Part shown: positions 22,701-34,420 of the stretch, one piece after another
Layout of the letters: each line of letters begins with the position of its first letter
Position numbering within the stretch: position 1 is the first letter of the stretch
Assembly: GCA_030770545.1 (NCBI GenBank)
Contig: CM061105.1
Coordinates: 15,180,501 to 15,244,500, forward strand
Direction: 5' to 3'
DNA length: 64,000 bases
Source: Macropodus opercularis
Taxonomy: Eukaryota > Chordata > Actinopteri > Anabantiformes > Osphronemidae
The notes under the pieces: model-generated
Database searches by the model: none
Seen by the model: only the letters and a program-made list of their open reading frames with translations
Told to the model about the DNA's origin: nothing
Translations under genes and position numbers: made by a program

Positions 22701-25700
22701 ATCAGAAGGGAGTGTAGCTGGTAACCAGCAGCATGTTTCTGAGCATTTCAGCTACTTCCTGGTTTGTTTACTTACAAATGTTTTCACTGGAAGCTTTAGT
22801 CTCCTGTGACCTTTCTCCATTAACCATAATGTCAGTGAACCTGTCACACATGATTCAGCAGTTTATTAAACATTTCATTTGAATTACTCGTAAAAAAACT
22901 GCACAACTCAAACCATCAGACAAACAAAAGTAATATTATTTAACTTTCAATGTTATATAATTCACATTACGTGTAATAAATAAGCTAAACAATGTTCATA
23001 TGCTCAGTTTTATTCAAAGCTAATTAAAGGTGAAACCAAAAGTTCAACGTTACCTGCAACTAGTTTGACTTGCTATCGCCCCCTGCAGGCCAATTGAACG
23101 TGTTAAACCTTTAACATGATGCAAATGGGAATGGAAACAACTCTAAGACCAATAAATAGCAACTTTGAACAGAGAAATTGTTGCTACATAACAAATGAGT
23201 AAAGCAAAGTCATCTTTATTCAGGAAGGTCGTCGTCAAGTAATCTTCCCGGAAAAGCATTTAAAAATGATAATGTTGAAATTTTCGGAGCGTTTTCTTTC
23301 ATTCTACAAATTCTCTTTTTTTCTCTAGATGCTCTATTTTCGAATGTCCTAGAGAGTCGATGAAACTCTGAATGTTTTTGCATTATTGTGTGTAGAATTT
23401 AAATGTACCTCATGTGCTAAGCTCTGGCTTTAAAGGTTCATTCATCTGAGACCTTACTCACCTTACCTTACGCATTTACACAACTGTTCTTTCAAATATC
23501 ACTGGAACAAAGTGCAATAAAAAATGTCCTCCCTCAATCTGAGGAATTAAAAGAACAGCAGCACTGACACGAGGACACACAAATGAGAATAAGGTCTCAA
23601 AACAGCCACTTGCCTTTCAAGTGGAAGAAAATAATCAAACCGAACAAACCACCACCAATCACATGCTGATTTTCACTTGAATGAAAAACTCTGACTGTGA
23701 TTGCTTCTCCATCTTAAATACAGTACAGGACCAGCTTTGAGTGGGTGGTGTGGTAGCGCGTTGCCCCCCGCTGAGCTCAACTCATGAGCCCGATGTTTTC
23801 ACCGGCTTTTTCAGTGAGAAGCAAAAAATAATCGCTCGTTTTTTTGCACCGTTATATCGCCGCTGCACGTGGGGCCTCATCAGTTCATAAACACGTAACG
23901 AGAGGTGCGTTCCGGTTCCCGTCCAGGTAGCTTGACCAACCTGTCTCTGTTTTGATTGTCATAACCACAGCGGAACCTGCTCAGTCACCCAGGTCCGACT
24001 ACATAAACGTCATGCATATTTCATGTAGCATCACACTTATCTGACAAAGGGATTTTATGTGTGTGGAGGAGAAATGAAATTACGCCTCATATTTCATTAG
24101 GCACTTGAAAAGTCTCCGGTCTGTGGTCAGATGGGCTGCATGTTTTATTCATGTCCTCTGAACATCTGCTTGTCCGGATGTCAGAAATCATCAGGCTCCC
24201 CCTGGACCCTGCCTGACTGCTTGTAAATGAAGTGGAGGCTCCAAACAACCTGTCAGAGCTCTTCACCGAGCAGCAGCCGCTTAAACACGGCGGCAGTAGC
24301 TCCGATCTAGTGCTGGAGGAGAGTGATGGAGTCAACTTTGGACAGATGAAATGAGTCGTTTTAAACAGAAGAAAAACAAGCGCACACTCTGATTCACTCG
24401 GTGTCGTGCTGTGAAACGCTTTCTAATGCAACTTGTGCCGTCTTCCCACAGCTTTTGGTGGATCTTGACACTGCTGTTCGCTCTGGCTCCTGGTCGACAA
24501 GTCTCCCTGAGTCACAGGAGGCTCGTGCCAACGGGAGGGAAAGAGCCTGACCACTAACAAGTGCTCACTGACTCACAGCCGCCACAGTATGTCCCACTGT
24601 GTTTGTGTGTGTTTGTGACTCGACGTGTCTGCATACACTCGTCTGTTATATACTTCTCTATTTATCACTTTGCACCCTTCCCACAGAAAACGTGTTGTTT
24701 CAGAAACGATGCTGTATTTTAGCTGCCCTCCGAAACTACTGTCGACGGCGTGTGAATACAAGAAGTCAGGACAAAACATCATAAAATAATCTGAAACCAG
24801 ACACACATCAAGCACACACACCTGCTTGACTCAGCATGTGGCTCCTACCAGCGCCCAGAGGAAGAAAAAGGCTAAATAAGCTTCTCTGAGTCAGTGGTGC
24901 CTTCAGGAACTGTCGCTCAAAATGGTAACTGTTAGCCACCAACTAGTCATTTATTTAATCTGGTTGCACCTTTGAATAAGAAATGTTTTAGCGCAATAAG
25001 GTCTCATAAGATGAATGGATGCTGATACGTTAATCAGCTGTTTGCTATGGTTGTAGGACTGGTTGGGGTTGTTGTCTTTTAGTTGGTTGCTTTGTCATTT
25101 TAGAGGGTTTCTGTGTATTTACTTTCGTATTTTTGGCTTTGCACCTTTCTGCTGCAGGACTGATTCTAGCTTCCGCGGTGACGCCCTTTCTTGTCACACA
25201 GTGGAAGTAGTTGCACATTCATCTCTTTTCGTCTCCATTTTTTGAGTTTGCTGTTCTTAAGACTGTTTTAGTCGGAGCATTCACTCATAAAGGATTTTTT
25301 TCCTTCATGAGGAATCCTAGAAACCAACCTATTAGTATTGACCTATTGTTATGTTGATATGGCCAACTGCTTATTTACATATTTGGCAGACAGCGACGCA
25401 TCAGTATTCATTCTGAGACGGGATTTTGTCCACTTGTCAAACGGCTCCGCTTTGGTTTCCGGCTCACGTGGGAAATATGTGGATTTTGATCTGCTAAGAG
25501 TTCAACAGCGTTTTCCAGCTCGTCTCTCTTGTTGCCTACTGAGAGAATGACGCTGGGTTTCAGTGAAAGCCAACATCTGCTGCAGCTGAAAATGAGAGCA
25601 AAGCAAAAGCATGAGCTAAAAGGTGCTAAACTGCTGCACAGAGCTGGGACAACTGACAGATTTCAGGGTTTTAGATGCTCTGAAAGATCTGCCACAAAAC

Positions 25701-27122
25701 AGCTGATTGAAACATGGCAGCGTTTGACAGCTCAGTGATACAGCGTCCGCTTGGCTCGGTCACTGGCAACTGTTGTTTGCGATTATGTAACTGTGTTGTT
25801 CATCTATCTGTTCATCACTGAAAACCAAATCTGCCGAGGGAAGATCCATTTAGATGTAAAAGACGGAAGGACTTTGTGGCTATAACAGCTTTCACTGGAT
25901 CCGAGTTTGTGTCAGTTCTGTGACATTTTCTTTTAATTCGATCACTTTGTGGGCATTTGTTTTTTCGATAATTGTTTCAGCTTTCATAGGATCACGTTCA
26001 GACTCAATCCACACCCAACCACACAAACGGGGCTGTGTTTTCCTCCCCGATCATCAGTCTCTCAACCCGACTGTGCGGGGCCATCCACACCCTCTGCTTC
26101 CTTGAGCACATCATCATCTGCCCTTCTCTCCAAGAATTAGCCCTTCATCGCTCAAAGCTTAACAAATATTAGAAACCAATGTGATAAGTTTAGTTGATGG
26201 GTATTTTTTTATTATAGTATATTAAGTTACTTTTTCCAAATGTTACAGCTGACAGGGCAGATTATGGTTTAATTTCAAGCTGCTAATGGTAGATGGTCTG
26301 TCCCTGCTTTATCTCGAAATGCGTCAGTGTTCAATCATTTCATCAGTACATCTGCATGAAATCATCCTTCACTGCCAGCTCCCAGTGACTCCCTCCTTCC
26401 TTTCAGTAGCTCTATGGATTTTCTCAGAATGATAAATTGGACACTGGGACCCACTGAGGTGTGAGCAGGTGCCAAAGGAATATAGCTTTTTGTCTTTAAT
26501 GGCCCTAATTATGCTCCAGACCTTTAGCGCTGCTTGGGCACCATGTGTGATGTAACCTAACAGGCATCAGTGAGAAGAGTGCTCTCAGTTGAAGCCCGTT
26601 CAAATGATGGAAGGTGACGCCAGCAACAAATGCATTAAATAAAGGAGTCACGTTCGTAAGCTTCAAAGTTGCATCCGTATCTGTGTATTGCTCACTTTCT
26701 CTCTTTTGATTGAAGAAATGCATGGATTCTATCCCATCCATCACCTCCTCCCCTCCCCTCACTGTCCAAACAAAGGAAAGGGTATCGTTTAATTTCTAGC
26801 CCATTCTCTCCTGTGGCATCGTGGTGGGCAGAAACTTGCATAGCTCACTTTGTGCAGCACAATCACACAACGCAGATGGTTTGATGCTTTAATCTCTGAA
26901 AGCCTTTTGTTGTTGTTTATCTTGAAAGAAGATGAGCCGGTTTGAAGGACTCTGCCTTGCGTAAAAGTTGTGGATGGTTAATTTTGCGCAAACACATTTA
27001 AAGGACTATTTTGTCTCCAACATACAAGAGAAGGTCAAATTCTTCCCTCTGCAAAAACATCGCCCACAAGCAGGCTGGAAGACCATTCACTCCGGAGAAC
27101 ACCGCGATTCCGCAGAGCGCAG
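19795..27122. other. Gene-poor interval upstream of c1ql3
   Basis: More than 7 kb without an exon I can support on either strand. Composition is ordinary AT-rich non-coding sequence with scattered chance frames of under 115 codons. Some long smooth stretches (for example 20460-20720, 21900-22200 and 26380-26930, with motifs such as TAATTAATTGG and CTAATTAT) have the texture of conserved non-coding elements that flank neuronal genes. This is an impression, not a result. The last 200 bases are probably c1ql3 5' UTR. Confidence 0.4.
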
Positions 27123-28103
27123 ATGATCGCAACTGGTGTTTGTGGCGTCGCGCTAGTGTTGGTGTTGGTGGTGCTGATCCCGGTCGTGGTGAACTCCGCC
27201 GGGACTTCTGCGCGCTATGAAATGCTCGGGTCCTGTCAAATGGTGTGCGACTCCCACGGGACCGCGGCCACCTCCACGGCCAAAGCGACCAACCCGATCA
27301 AAGACAACCGCCTCGTCCAGTCCCTCCCGACGTTCATCCAAGGTCCTCAAGGAGAACCCGGACGCGTCGGGAGGATGGGTCCAAAGGGTCCGGTTGGCGA
27401 ACCCGGACCACCTGGACCTGTTGGGCCTGCCGGGGAAAGAGGGGCACCCGGTCCTCCGGGTCCACCTGGACCACCCGGAGCAAATGGGCCAACTGGTGCC
27501 ATCAGCGCTGCCACTTACAACACTGTCCCCAAGATCGCGTTTTATGCAGGACTGAAGAAGCAGCATGAAGGATACGAAGTGCTGAAATTCGACGACGTGG
27601 TCACAAATCTTGGCAACCACTACGACCCAGCCACGGGGAAATTCACCTGCTCAATACCGGGGATTTACTTCTTTGTTTACCATGTGCTGATGAGAGGCGG
27701 GGATGGAACCAGCATGTGGGCTGACCTCTGTAAAAACAACCAGGTATGACACTTCATCATATAAGTATGAAATGGTCTTTACGCACAGGTTTTACGCACA
27801 GATGTATTAGAAACTGAGTCAGATTTGTTGAACGTTTGTTTCGTTTCTGACGGAGCTGTCCGCGGTTCTGATTTCAAAATAAAATCATTATCCGTCACCA
27901 GAAATGTCACCTCTGCTTTCCAGGTGAGAGCCAGCGCCATCGCGCAAGACGCCGACCAGAACTACGACTACGCCAGCAACAGTGTTGTGCTACACCTCGA
28001 GCCCGGGGATGAGATCTACATCAAACTGGACGGCGGAAAGGCGCACGGCGGCAACAACAACAAGTACAGCACCTTCTCCGGCTTCATGTTGTACGCCGAT
28101 TGA
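27123..28103 (+). CDS. c1ql3: Complement C1q-like protein 3 (secreted synaptic organiser)
   Basis: Two exons, 27123-27743 and 27924-28103 (TGA), join in phase 0 to give 266 residues. C1QL proteins are secreted oligomers that bind the adhesion GPCR BAI3 (ADGRB3) and organise synapses. Layout: hydrophobic signal peptide (about 8-25), conserved EMLGSCQMVCD with two multimerisation cysteines (about 33-43), QSLPTFIQGP (about 66-75), an uninterrupted collagen Gly-X-Y run (about 74-124), then a C1q/TNF-like domain from AISAATYNTVPKIAFYAGL to the end. Within it, KFDDVVTNLGNHYDP, ADLCKNNQ, DADQNYDYASNSVVLHLEPGDE and YSTFSGF match C1QL3 better than C1QL1 or C1QL2. The neighbour pter is also adjacent to C1QL3 on human 10p13. 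The first ATG gives an N-terminus several residues longer than human. Confidence 0.95.
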
Positions 28104-30774
28104 AACGCGGAAGACCCGTCCTGCATTTAACTCGCTTCAGCGCCCATGCTCAATTAAATGCCAGTTGGATTAGCTCACACTTCCCATATTGCAAAATGAA
28201 GACGGGGGAAAAGTCATGCGTAAAAAGAAATGAACTGGGGCCTTACAGTTTAATTGCAGAGTAGTGAGAATGAGGTTTTCTTTATACAGCGTGGAACTGC
28301 GCTGCTGTCAGATTGATTAGTGTCGTTACCTGAATGAACTTCTTTAGCTTTACAAATTAACTTTGCAGATATTACAAACATACTGTAGCTGCTGTGGTTC
28401 TGCGTGAATGTAAACGAAAGGTTACACTGAAGCTGATGAAACCATACTCACATATTCACTACTGTTCACAGTGTTGTTAGTCCACGTGTGCGTTTTTTTA
28501 AACAGTGTTAGATTGTTGTTGCCCTCTAAGTCAAAGTGTTCACAGCTGTAGTGGTGCATACTTATAAAAACGAACATTTAACTCTGTGCGGCTTTTAAAA
28601 GAGAAACATAGTTAATTGTCAAATGTCTTTGTCGTGTTCACGCTGCAGCGCTGTCACAGAATGATGACTGAAACTCATTTTTCTTGCCTGTGTCTATACG
28701 ACAGCTGGTTGGGGCAACGGGAGGGTCTGGTGGTTAGTCACCATCACAACACAGTTTCTTCCAGCTTGACAACATTCATCGATCTGCTTGCTTGATTGTC
28801 AACCCCCCATCCAGATAAGACTGCCGGTGAAAATGTAAAATACAAAGTTAAACCTTCACTTTTTAATCCTCTTAGCAGATTAATCAAAGTTGTAGTTCGG
28901 GGTATCATGCCATTGATCATGTGGTGAAGTCACCCTGTGAGGCCACCTGTTCCCAGATGAGCGGGGAGCGTGTCCTTCATCTGGGCCTGCCAGCCAGTCA
29001 GCCTCCCATAGACACCCAGACACCCACTGAGGGGCAACAGGACAACTCATCCACCACAGCCGCCGCGTGTGGAGAGCAGAGCTGCATACTGATGCCTAAC
29101 GCGCTCGTTACTGTCCTTCCATGACATGCACTTGCAGAAATGTCACTTACAAAACAAAGGAAACACCTTCATCATTCACTAACGTTAAGAACCAACCAGC
29201 ACCATATTTGTAGGCAGGCGCCTCCTTCACTGAACAGAAATATTTGTCTTAGATTAACTCAAATGTCTTCGCATGAGACATGTTTATTTTTTGTGGAATA
29301 AACAGGAGCAAATCAAGGCGACTAATGAGAAGCACTGTGACCCCTTTTATAACAAAGTGTAATCAAGTACAAAAGTGAAGTTTTAATCAATGCACGTCTC
29401 CAAAAATCATTTCAGGCTGATAAAACAATGGGCTGTAATTATTTTTCATTAAAACAGCAAAGTTAAGAATAAAAAAGTGTGAAAATCTTTGCTCAAAACC
29501 TGTAAACAAATTGGGTAAAGGTTCTGAAAGGCTCTTTGTGGTTCACTGTGATAATTGCAAAGATGTTGTTTCCTTTTGTTCAGAGGATAAAGTTATAGCT
29601 CTGCCATAAGTGTCCAAGTGTGTTTTTTGGGTGAATGTAGGGTCATCCAGCATTTTGGGTTGGTAGTGCGACTTTGATCCACCTGGTGCTGATGTTTGGC
29701 ACAGCGTGCTTCAGATGTGGGTGTTGTGCCGTTAACCTGAACATGAATGAAAAGCTGTTAAGTAAAATGGCAACTGGAACACAACATCTTACGCTAACAC
29801 ACATGTACAAGTTGTTTGTAGAACAGATCTCAATCCTCCCGCTGACACTCACTCTCCTTTCCACAGGGACTAGAACACAAGGGCACAATTTATACACCGC
29901 ATCACGTACCTTAAAGACAGACGATCCACATGTTTATTCTCAAGTTGAATCCCGTAAATACATTTCTTGGTACGTTTACAGCCTGTGTTGGACACAGACA
30001 ACTCAATTCTCAATTCAATTCAAAGACTGCGTTTTGAAAAGCTCCAGTTTGCCCAAAAGCTCCAAAAAGCACAGATGAAAGCAGGAAGGACGAAAAGAAC
30101 CGAATCAGCCTCGTCTGGTCTAAATCTGATCGAACATCTAAGGAAAAAGCCAAAACCTGCAGCACAGTTTGCGGGTAAACCGAATTAACTATGATTAAAT
30201 ATGTAGCAAATGATGATGAACGTCAGTTTGTTGGGTCAAGTTCACGTTACTTTAAATTGTGGCTCCTTTCTCAAGAGGCTCCCCCCAAAACTAGATTCAC
30301 TGTCTTCAGCCTGCGTTGTCTCAAACACCCCACAGACGACCCGCAGGACTCCACGCTGCAGACTCCGTGGAAGAACCACGACTTGTGGTTGGACCAGCGC
30401 AGTGATTCTCTGCAGCCTGTTTAAGGTAACACTGACTCGTTCAAGCACAGTCTGCTACTTGACAGAAGCTGGAGCTTGGGCAACAGTGAAGCCTCCGGCA
30501 ACGCCACCGTTCCCCTCACACGTCTGTCCGTCAGGTGTGGCGGCAGAATGAGTCCTGGGAAATCGTGGCCGTCTCAGCCTTGAGACTTGTAACCGATGCA
30601 GTTTGCAGTTCAAAGGTGCCTCTGGTGCCTCTGTCGTTAAGTCGGTCTGGTTAATGATCAGTTAGATGTTGTTCGTGTAAACACGCTTATCTCATGACGT
30701 GAAACTTAATCAGGGCAAACATTTCACTCCTTGCTTTGCTTCTTTACAGGTCGTTGAAAACTGCTCAGAGCATC
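28104..30774. other. c1ql3 3' UTR, spacer and pter copy A 5' region
   Basis: No coding exon is supported. A poly(A) signal for c1ql3 is proposed at 29297. A strong acceptor (CTTTACAG, ending 30749) leaves a 25-base leader before the pter A start codon, so a non-coding first exon lies further upstream; a possible donor is TTAAG followed by GTAACA at 30426. Confidence 0.4.
29297..29302 (+). terminator. Candidate poly(A) signal for c1ql3
   Basis: AATAAA lies about 1.2 kb after the stop on the coding strand. Earlier near-matches exist, so use is uncertain. Confidence 0.3.
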
Positions 30775-32219
30775 ATGTCAGAGCTAACTGGGAAGGTCCA
30801 GACCGTCCTGGGTCTGGTGGATCCAGACCAGCTGGGCCGCACCATGACCCACGAGCACCTGACCTACAAGCCTCTGGAAGTGAGATTTGACTTCTGTCAT
30901 GTTCCTCCTCCTCCAGGCGACGAGGCAGCAGCAGAGAACCCGTTTCAAATACAGCACATGCACTGGCTGCAGCAGAACCCGTACAGCTGCCCTGACAACA
31001 TGAACCTGAAGAAGGACGTCGCCGCCGTGCGGGACGAGCTGCTGGCTTACAGGAAGGCCGGAGGCGGGACGATAGTGGAGAACACCACCACGGGCATAGA
31101 CAGAGACGTGGTCACCCTCAAGCAGCTGGCGAGAGACACAGGAGTCCACGTCGTTGCAGGAGCAGGGTTCTACGTGGACGACACCCACACTGAGGCCACC
31201 AGGAAGATGAGCGTGGAGAAGGTACGACTCGGTCCGATGAGGCTCAGCAGAGCGTGTCGCTAGTCCTGAGGCTTGATGTGATCTTCTCTTTGACCAGTGT
31301 TTCATTTCCTGTCCGTCAGCTCACCGACATCATCGTCAGCGAGGTGCTTCACGGTGCCGACGGCACAGACATCCGCTGCGGCGTGATTGGAGAGATCGGC
31401 ACCAGCTGGCCCATCACCGACAGCGAGAAGAAGGTGCTGAAGGCCACAGCTCACGCTCAGGCTCAGCTGGGGTGTCCCGTCATCATTCACCCCGGCAGGA
31501 ATCCTGCTGCGCCGCCACAAATTGTCCGGATTCTCCAGGAAGCTGGTGGTGACATCAGCAAAACTGTCATGTCTCACCTGGACAGGTGAGAGGTCTGTGG
31601 CAAGAGGAATTCCACTCTATAAAAACAGCTAAAGAAACAGTCACGTGCAACACAGTAGTAGTAGTGACAAGGTGGTACATTTATCATCGCTCTGCTCTTG
31701 ATGCAGGACTATACTTGATGAAGGTGAACTGCTTGAGTTTGCTAATCTGGGGAGTTACCTGGAGTACGACCTGTTTGGAACGGAGATGCTGAACTACCCG
31801 TTCAACCTGGAGGTGGACATGCCCAGCGACAGCCAGAGAGTCCAGACGTGGGTGACACTGTAAAAATGCTTTTCAGTGTCACTCCTGACTGATTTCAGCA
31901 GATCTGACACATGTTACTTTATCAGTGTGACGTCTGTCCTCGGATTCACCTTTTGTTCATATCTGCAGCCTCGTCTTTATTCCGTCGTGTCTCTTTATTC
32001 GTGTGCAGCTTGGTCTTCCTGGTGAACGAGGGCTACGAGGACCGGATGTTGATCTCACACGACATCCACACCAGGAACCGTCTCACCAAGAACGGCGGCC
32101 ACGGCTACTCCCACATCCTGAGGAACATTGTGCCGAAGATGCTGACGAGGGGCATCTCACAGCATAAGGTGGATAAGATCCTCATCCACAACCCGAAGCG
32201 CTGGCTGACCTTCAAGTAG
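30775..32219 (+). CDS. pter: Phosphotriesterase-related protein, copy A (divergent exon 1)
   Basis: Four exons, 30775-31221, 31320-31585, 31707-31847 and 32009-32219 (TAG), encode 354 residues; human PTER has about 349. PTER belongs to the amidohydrolase superfamily with a binuclear metal site, and the mammalian enzyme hydrolyses N-acetyltaurine. Metal ligands are all present: His26 and His28 (THEH), Glu174 (GEIG), His206 (IIHPGR), His235 (SHLDR) and Asp303 (HDIHT). Compared with copy B on the other strand, residues 31-46 (TYKPLEVRFDF region) are replaced and six residues longer, and residues 78-86 (SCPDNMNLK) also differ. Codons from Asp87 to the end of exon 3 are almost identical in DNA to copy B. 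Exon 4 carries seven substitutions, including Ser301 for Ala beside the catalytic Asp. The gene is intact, follows c1ql3 as in human, and runs tail-to-tail with copy B. Confidence 0.93.
31015..31847 (+). repeat. Left arm of near-identical inverted repeat (pter core)
   Basis: This 833-base segment (end of exon 1, intron 1, exon 2, intron 2, exon 3) is the reverse complement of 34696-35528, which is also exactly 833 bases. By eye I count four mismatches: one in exon 1, one in intron 1 and two in exon 2. The three exonic ones are synonymous. Intron 2 (121 bases) and exon 3 (141 bases) are identical. Similarity drops sharply at the exon 3/intron 3 junction. Confidence 0.9.
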
Positions 32220-32531
32220 AGCAAAGAATGATAAATAATCCTAGTGGGAGTAAGTACATGACCCAGTTTACTGAACAAGCTATTGACCTATGGACCCAGG
32301 AGTGTTTGGACCTTCACCGTCTGCACATGGTGTTCACACTAATATTTTCACAGGACACACAGAAGCATTTGTTCTGCAGAGAGCTGCGCCGTGCATCGCC
32401 ACCATACAGACCATACTGCAGGGCTTACGCTTTCGTTGGTGACACGTGGAAGAGGAGCCACGCAGCAAATGCTTGTGTGCGTCTTTGAGTGTTTGTCAGT
32501 ATTAAACATGTGATGTGGCACAAATTTACAA

Positions 32532-32537
32532 AATAAA
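32532..32537 (+). terminator. Poly(A) signal of pter copy A
   Basis: AATAAA lies 313 bases after the copy A stop codon on the + strand. Confidence 0.5.
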
Positions 32538-32887
32538 AATCTGCTAAAGGTTCTTGTGGGAGAAAGGGTTTTGGAGCGATGCTCATGATGTACCATCACC
32601 CACGTTGGCACACTGCTGCATGGGTGGCATGTCCACCAGAACCACAGAGACAAGAGAAACAGCTCTAGCATTCAGTTTAATGTGGAGTCTGTAAGCTGAC
32701 AAAAGTCAAACATTCACCACAGTATGTGATGCACTAAGTGTGTGTCTTCACATGTATCTTTGTTTGCCATATTTCTATATGAAGAAAGGTGGTGGTTTAA
32801 TTATAGGGAGCTAAACGTCGCTGTACAGATCGGATTAACATACTGGTGCTTTCATAATCAATCCCACCAAGCAAAGAAGGGCCTCTG

Positions 32888-33155
32888 ATTAAGATAAGAT
32901 AAGATAAGATAATACTTTATTTATCCCGCAGAGGGGAAATTCTGGGGACCCAGCAGCAGCAAAGAACAGTTGGAAAATAAGAAAATACAAAAAGTTCCAA
33001 TAGTTACAAAAAAAAGAGTAAAAAATGTTACACATTATATACAAAAAAGAAAATGTACATATCTAAAACATAAACATAAAAAGTGCAAAGTGCCAAATGA
33101 AAAAAAAGAAGAGAAAACAAAATAAAAAAATAACATACATGCAACATGGACATCA
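32888..33155 (-). mobile_element. 3' end of a non-LTR retrotransposon with GATAA tail
   Basis: Read on the - strand, this has the same order of landmarks as the element at 7885-8104, ending in CAGAATTTCCCC, GCGGGATAAATAAAG and then repeated TTATC units. It is a 5'-truncated, non-coding LINE remnant sitting in the spacer between the two pter copies. Confidence 0.65.
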
Positions 33156-33678
33156 CACTATGAAAGCATGCTTTCCAGTCATGTTGATGTTGATTATTGA
33201 GAAAGAAAGCATATCAATCCACACTCTAATCCAGTAGATGTCGGTAATGCACTAGTAAATAAACACTAAACGAGAGGAAGCAGAAGAAGAAAGAATGTCC
33301 TCAGTTCGCCAGGAAACACAAGCGGAACCTTTGTGTGCAGCCAGTGTTGCGCCCCGGAGCCTACAGGTGTGGGAATTCGCCCCGCCCCCAGCAGGAAGCT
33401 AGCTCGTTAGCTTCATTTGTGTGAGCATTTCAGCTCAGTGTGTGGTAGAATGGATCAACTGAACATGCTGCAGAATGAGCAGGGCTGAGTTTTGCTCCGG
33501 CTCAGGTCGCTCAGTGATTTTCACAGCATGTCCACGCGCTGACTCTGGTAAATAGCCGAACAGATTGTTTTGAACTGAGTGTGAGCAAACGACATACGTT
33601 TAGACGCTAATACACTCGGAAGAGATCGTGTAAAGACTATAGTGGCTCCATCACTGTGTCTGCTTTGCTCTGCTTGAA

Positions 33679-33757
33679 GGTCAACCAGCTTCGGGTTGTG
33701 GGTCAGGATCTCATCCACCTGATGCCGTGAGATGTTCCTCAGGATGTAGGAGGTTTC
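33679..33757 (-). pseudogene. Degraded third copy of pter last exon
   Basis: On the - strand this reads approximately SYILRNISRHQVDEILTHNPK, matching the end of pter (SHILRNI...ISQHQVDKILVHNPKRWL). Relative to copies A and B it lacks about 27 bases that encode VPKMLTRG and is further shortened and altered after NPK, so the normal ending is lost. No other pter exon is seen nearby. It lies between the two intact copies, in the orientation of copy B, and is best read as a relic of an extra duplication. Confidence 0.75.
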
Positions 33758-34414
33758 TCCTCTGTCTCCTGGTGCTGCTCCTATGAGCCTTGATGGGTTT
33801 TATATTGTTCTATGCATTTGTATTATTGTTCTGTAAGGTCCTAAACTTTTCATTATAAAGTCCTTTGACATGACGCATGTTGTGAATTGGTGCTGAATAA
33901 ATTTACATGTCATCTGACACTTACTCTGCCTGAAGCTACTTCATTAAAGGAAACAAGTGAGTCAGGTGATTAAGTCATAATTTTATCTAAAAAATAATTA
34001 AGAATTTTAAGAGAACAGTAAGTGATTGTTACAAAGTTGATACCAGGATAAATGTGCATCTAATACAGCTTTATTGTGTGATTAGCAACCTGATTAATAA
34101 CTCACTCATCAGTTTTCTTCTATGAAACACAATCAGTTGAAATGTCACTGAATACAAAGAAAGCAGCTACAAAAAGATCTTCAAATTGAATGAGCACCGT
34201 GTCTGAGCACCACTATAGAGACAAGCTGCAGAGGATGGCATTTCAACGTCTGTAATTCATATTTTTTGAAAGTTAGCAAGCAATTTAGTTTTGAAAAGGT
34301 CTAATAGCACACGTGATTTACTCTGGACTGAAATTATTGCAAAGATCTAGAGGTTTGTATTGTGGGCGTCAGTTCATCATAGAAGCAAAGCCGCTGCCTC
34401 GAGTCGCTTTCAGC

Positions 34415-34420
34415 TTTATT
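34415..34420 (-). terminator. Poly(A) hexamer overlapping the pter B stop codon
   Basis: The end of copy B reads TTCAAATAAAG on the - strand, so the TAA stop is embedded in an AATAAA hexamer. In copy A the same position is TTCAAGTAGAG, with no hexamer. If used, cleavage would leave almost no 3' UTR. Use is inferred only. Confidence 0.4.

Larger units (their letters stand above)
32220..34415. other. Spacer of the pter inverted duplication
   Basis: About 2.2 kb separate the two stop codons. It holds the copy A 3' UTR, a LINE tail (32888-33155), a GC-rich CCCCGCCCCC stretch near 33370-33400, and the degraded pter fragment (33679-33757). No intact gene is visible. The flanking sequence beyond the coding parts of the two arms does not look palindromic. 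Confidence 0.6.

Noticed and set aside
27153..27620. A 155-codon - strand open frame opposite c1ql3
   Set aside because: Antisense of a collagen-like GC-rich repeat, which rarely contains stops; no independent evidence.
29967..30188. Lys/Gln-rich open frame upstream of pter A that could suggest a coiled-coil peptide
   Set aside because: No recognisable family, no good start context or splice support, and it lies in the presumed pter A 5' region.
31586..31792. Identical 68-codon open frames at 31586-31792 (+) and 34751-34957 (-)
   Set aside because: They span intron 2 and a shifted frame of exon 3. Their identity reflects the homogenised inverted repeat, not a conserved small protein.
33226..33300. 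Possible dispersed repeat near GATGTCGGTAATGCAC followed by a GAAGAAGAA-like tail
   Set aside because: It resembles a common vertebrate repeat motif, but the match is too short to define an element or its ends.
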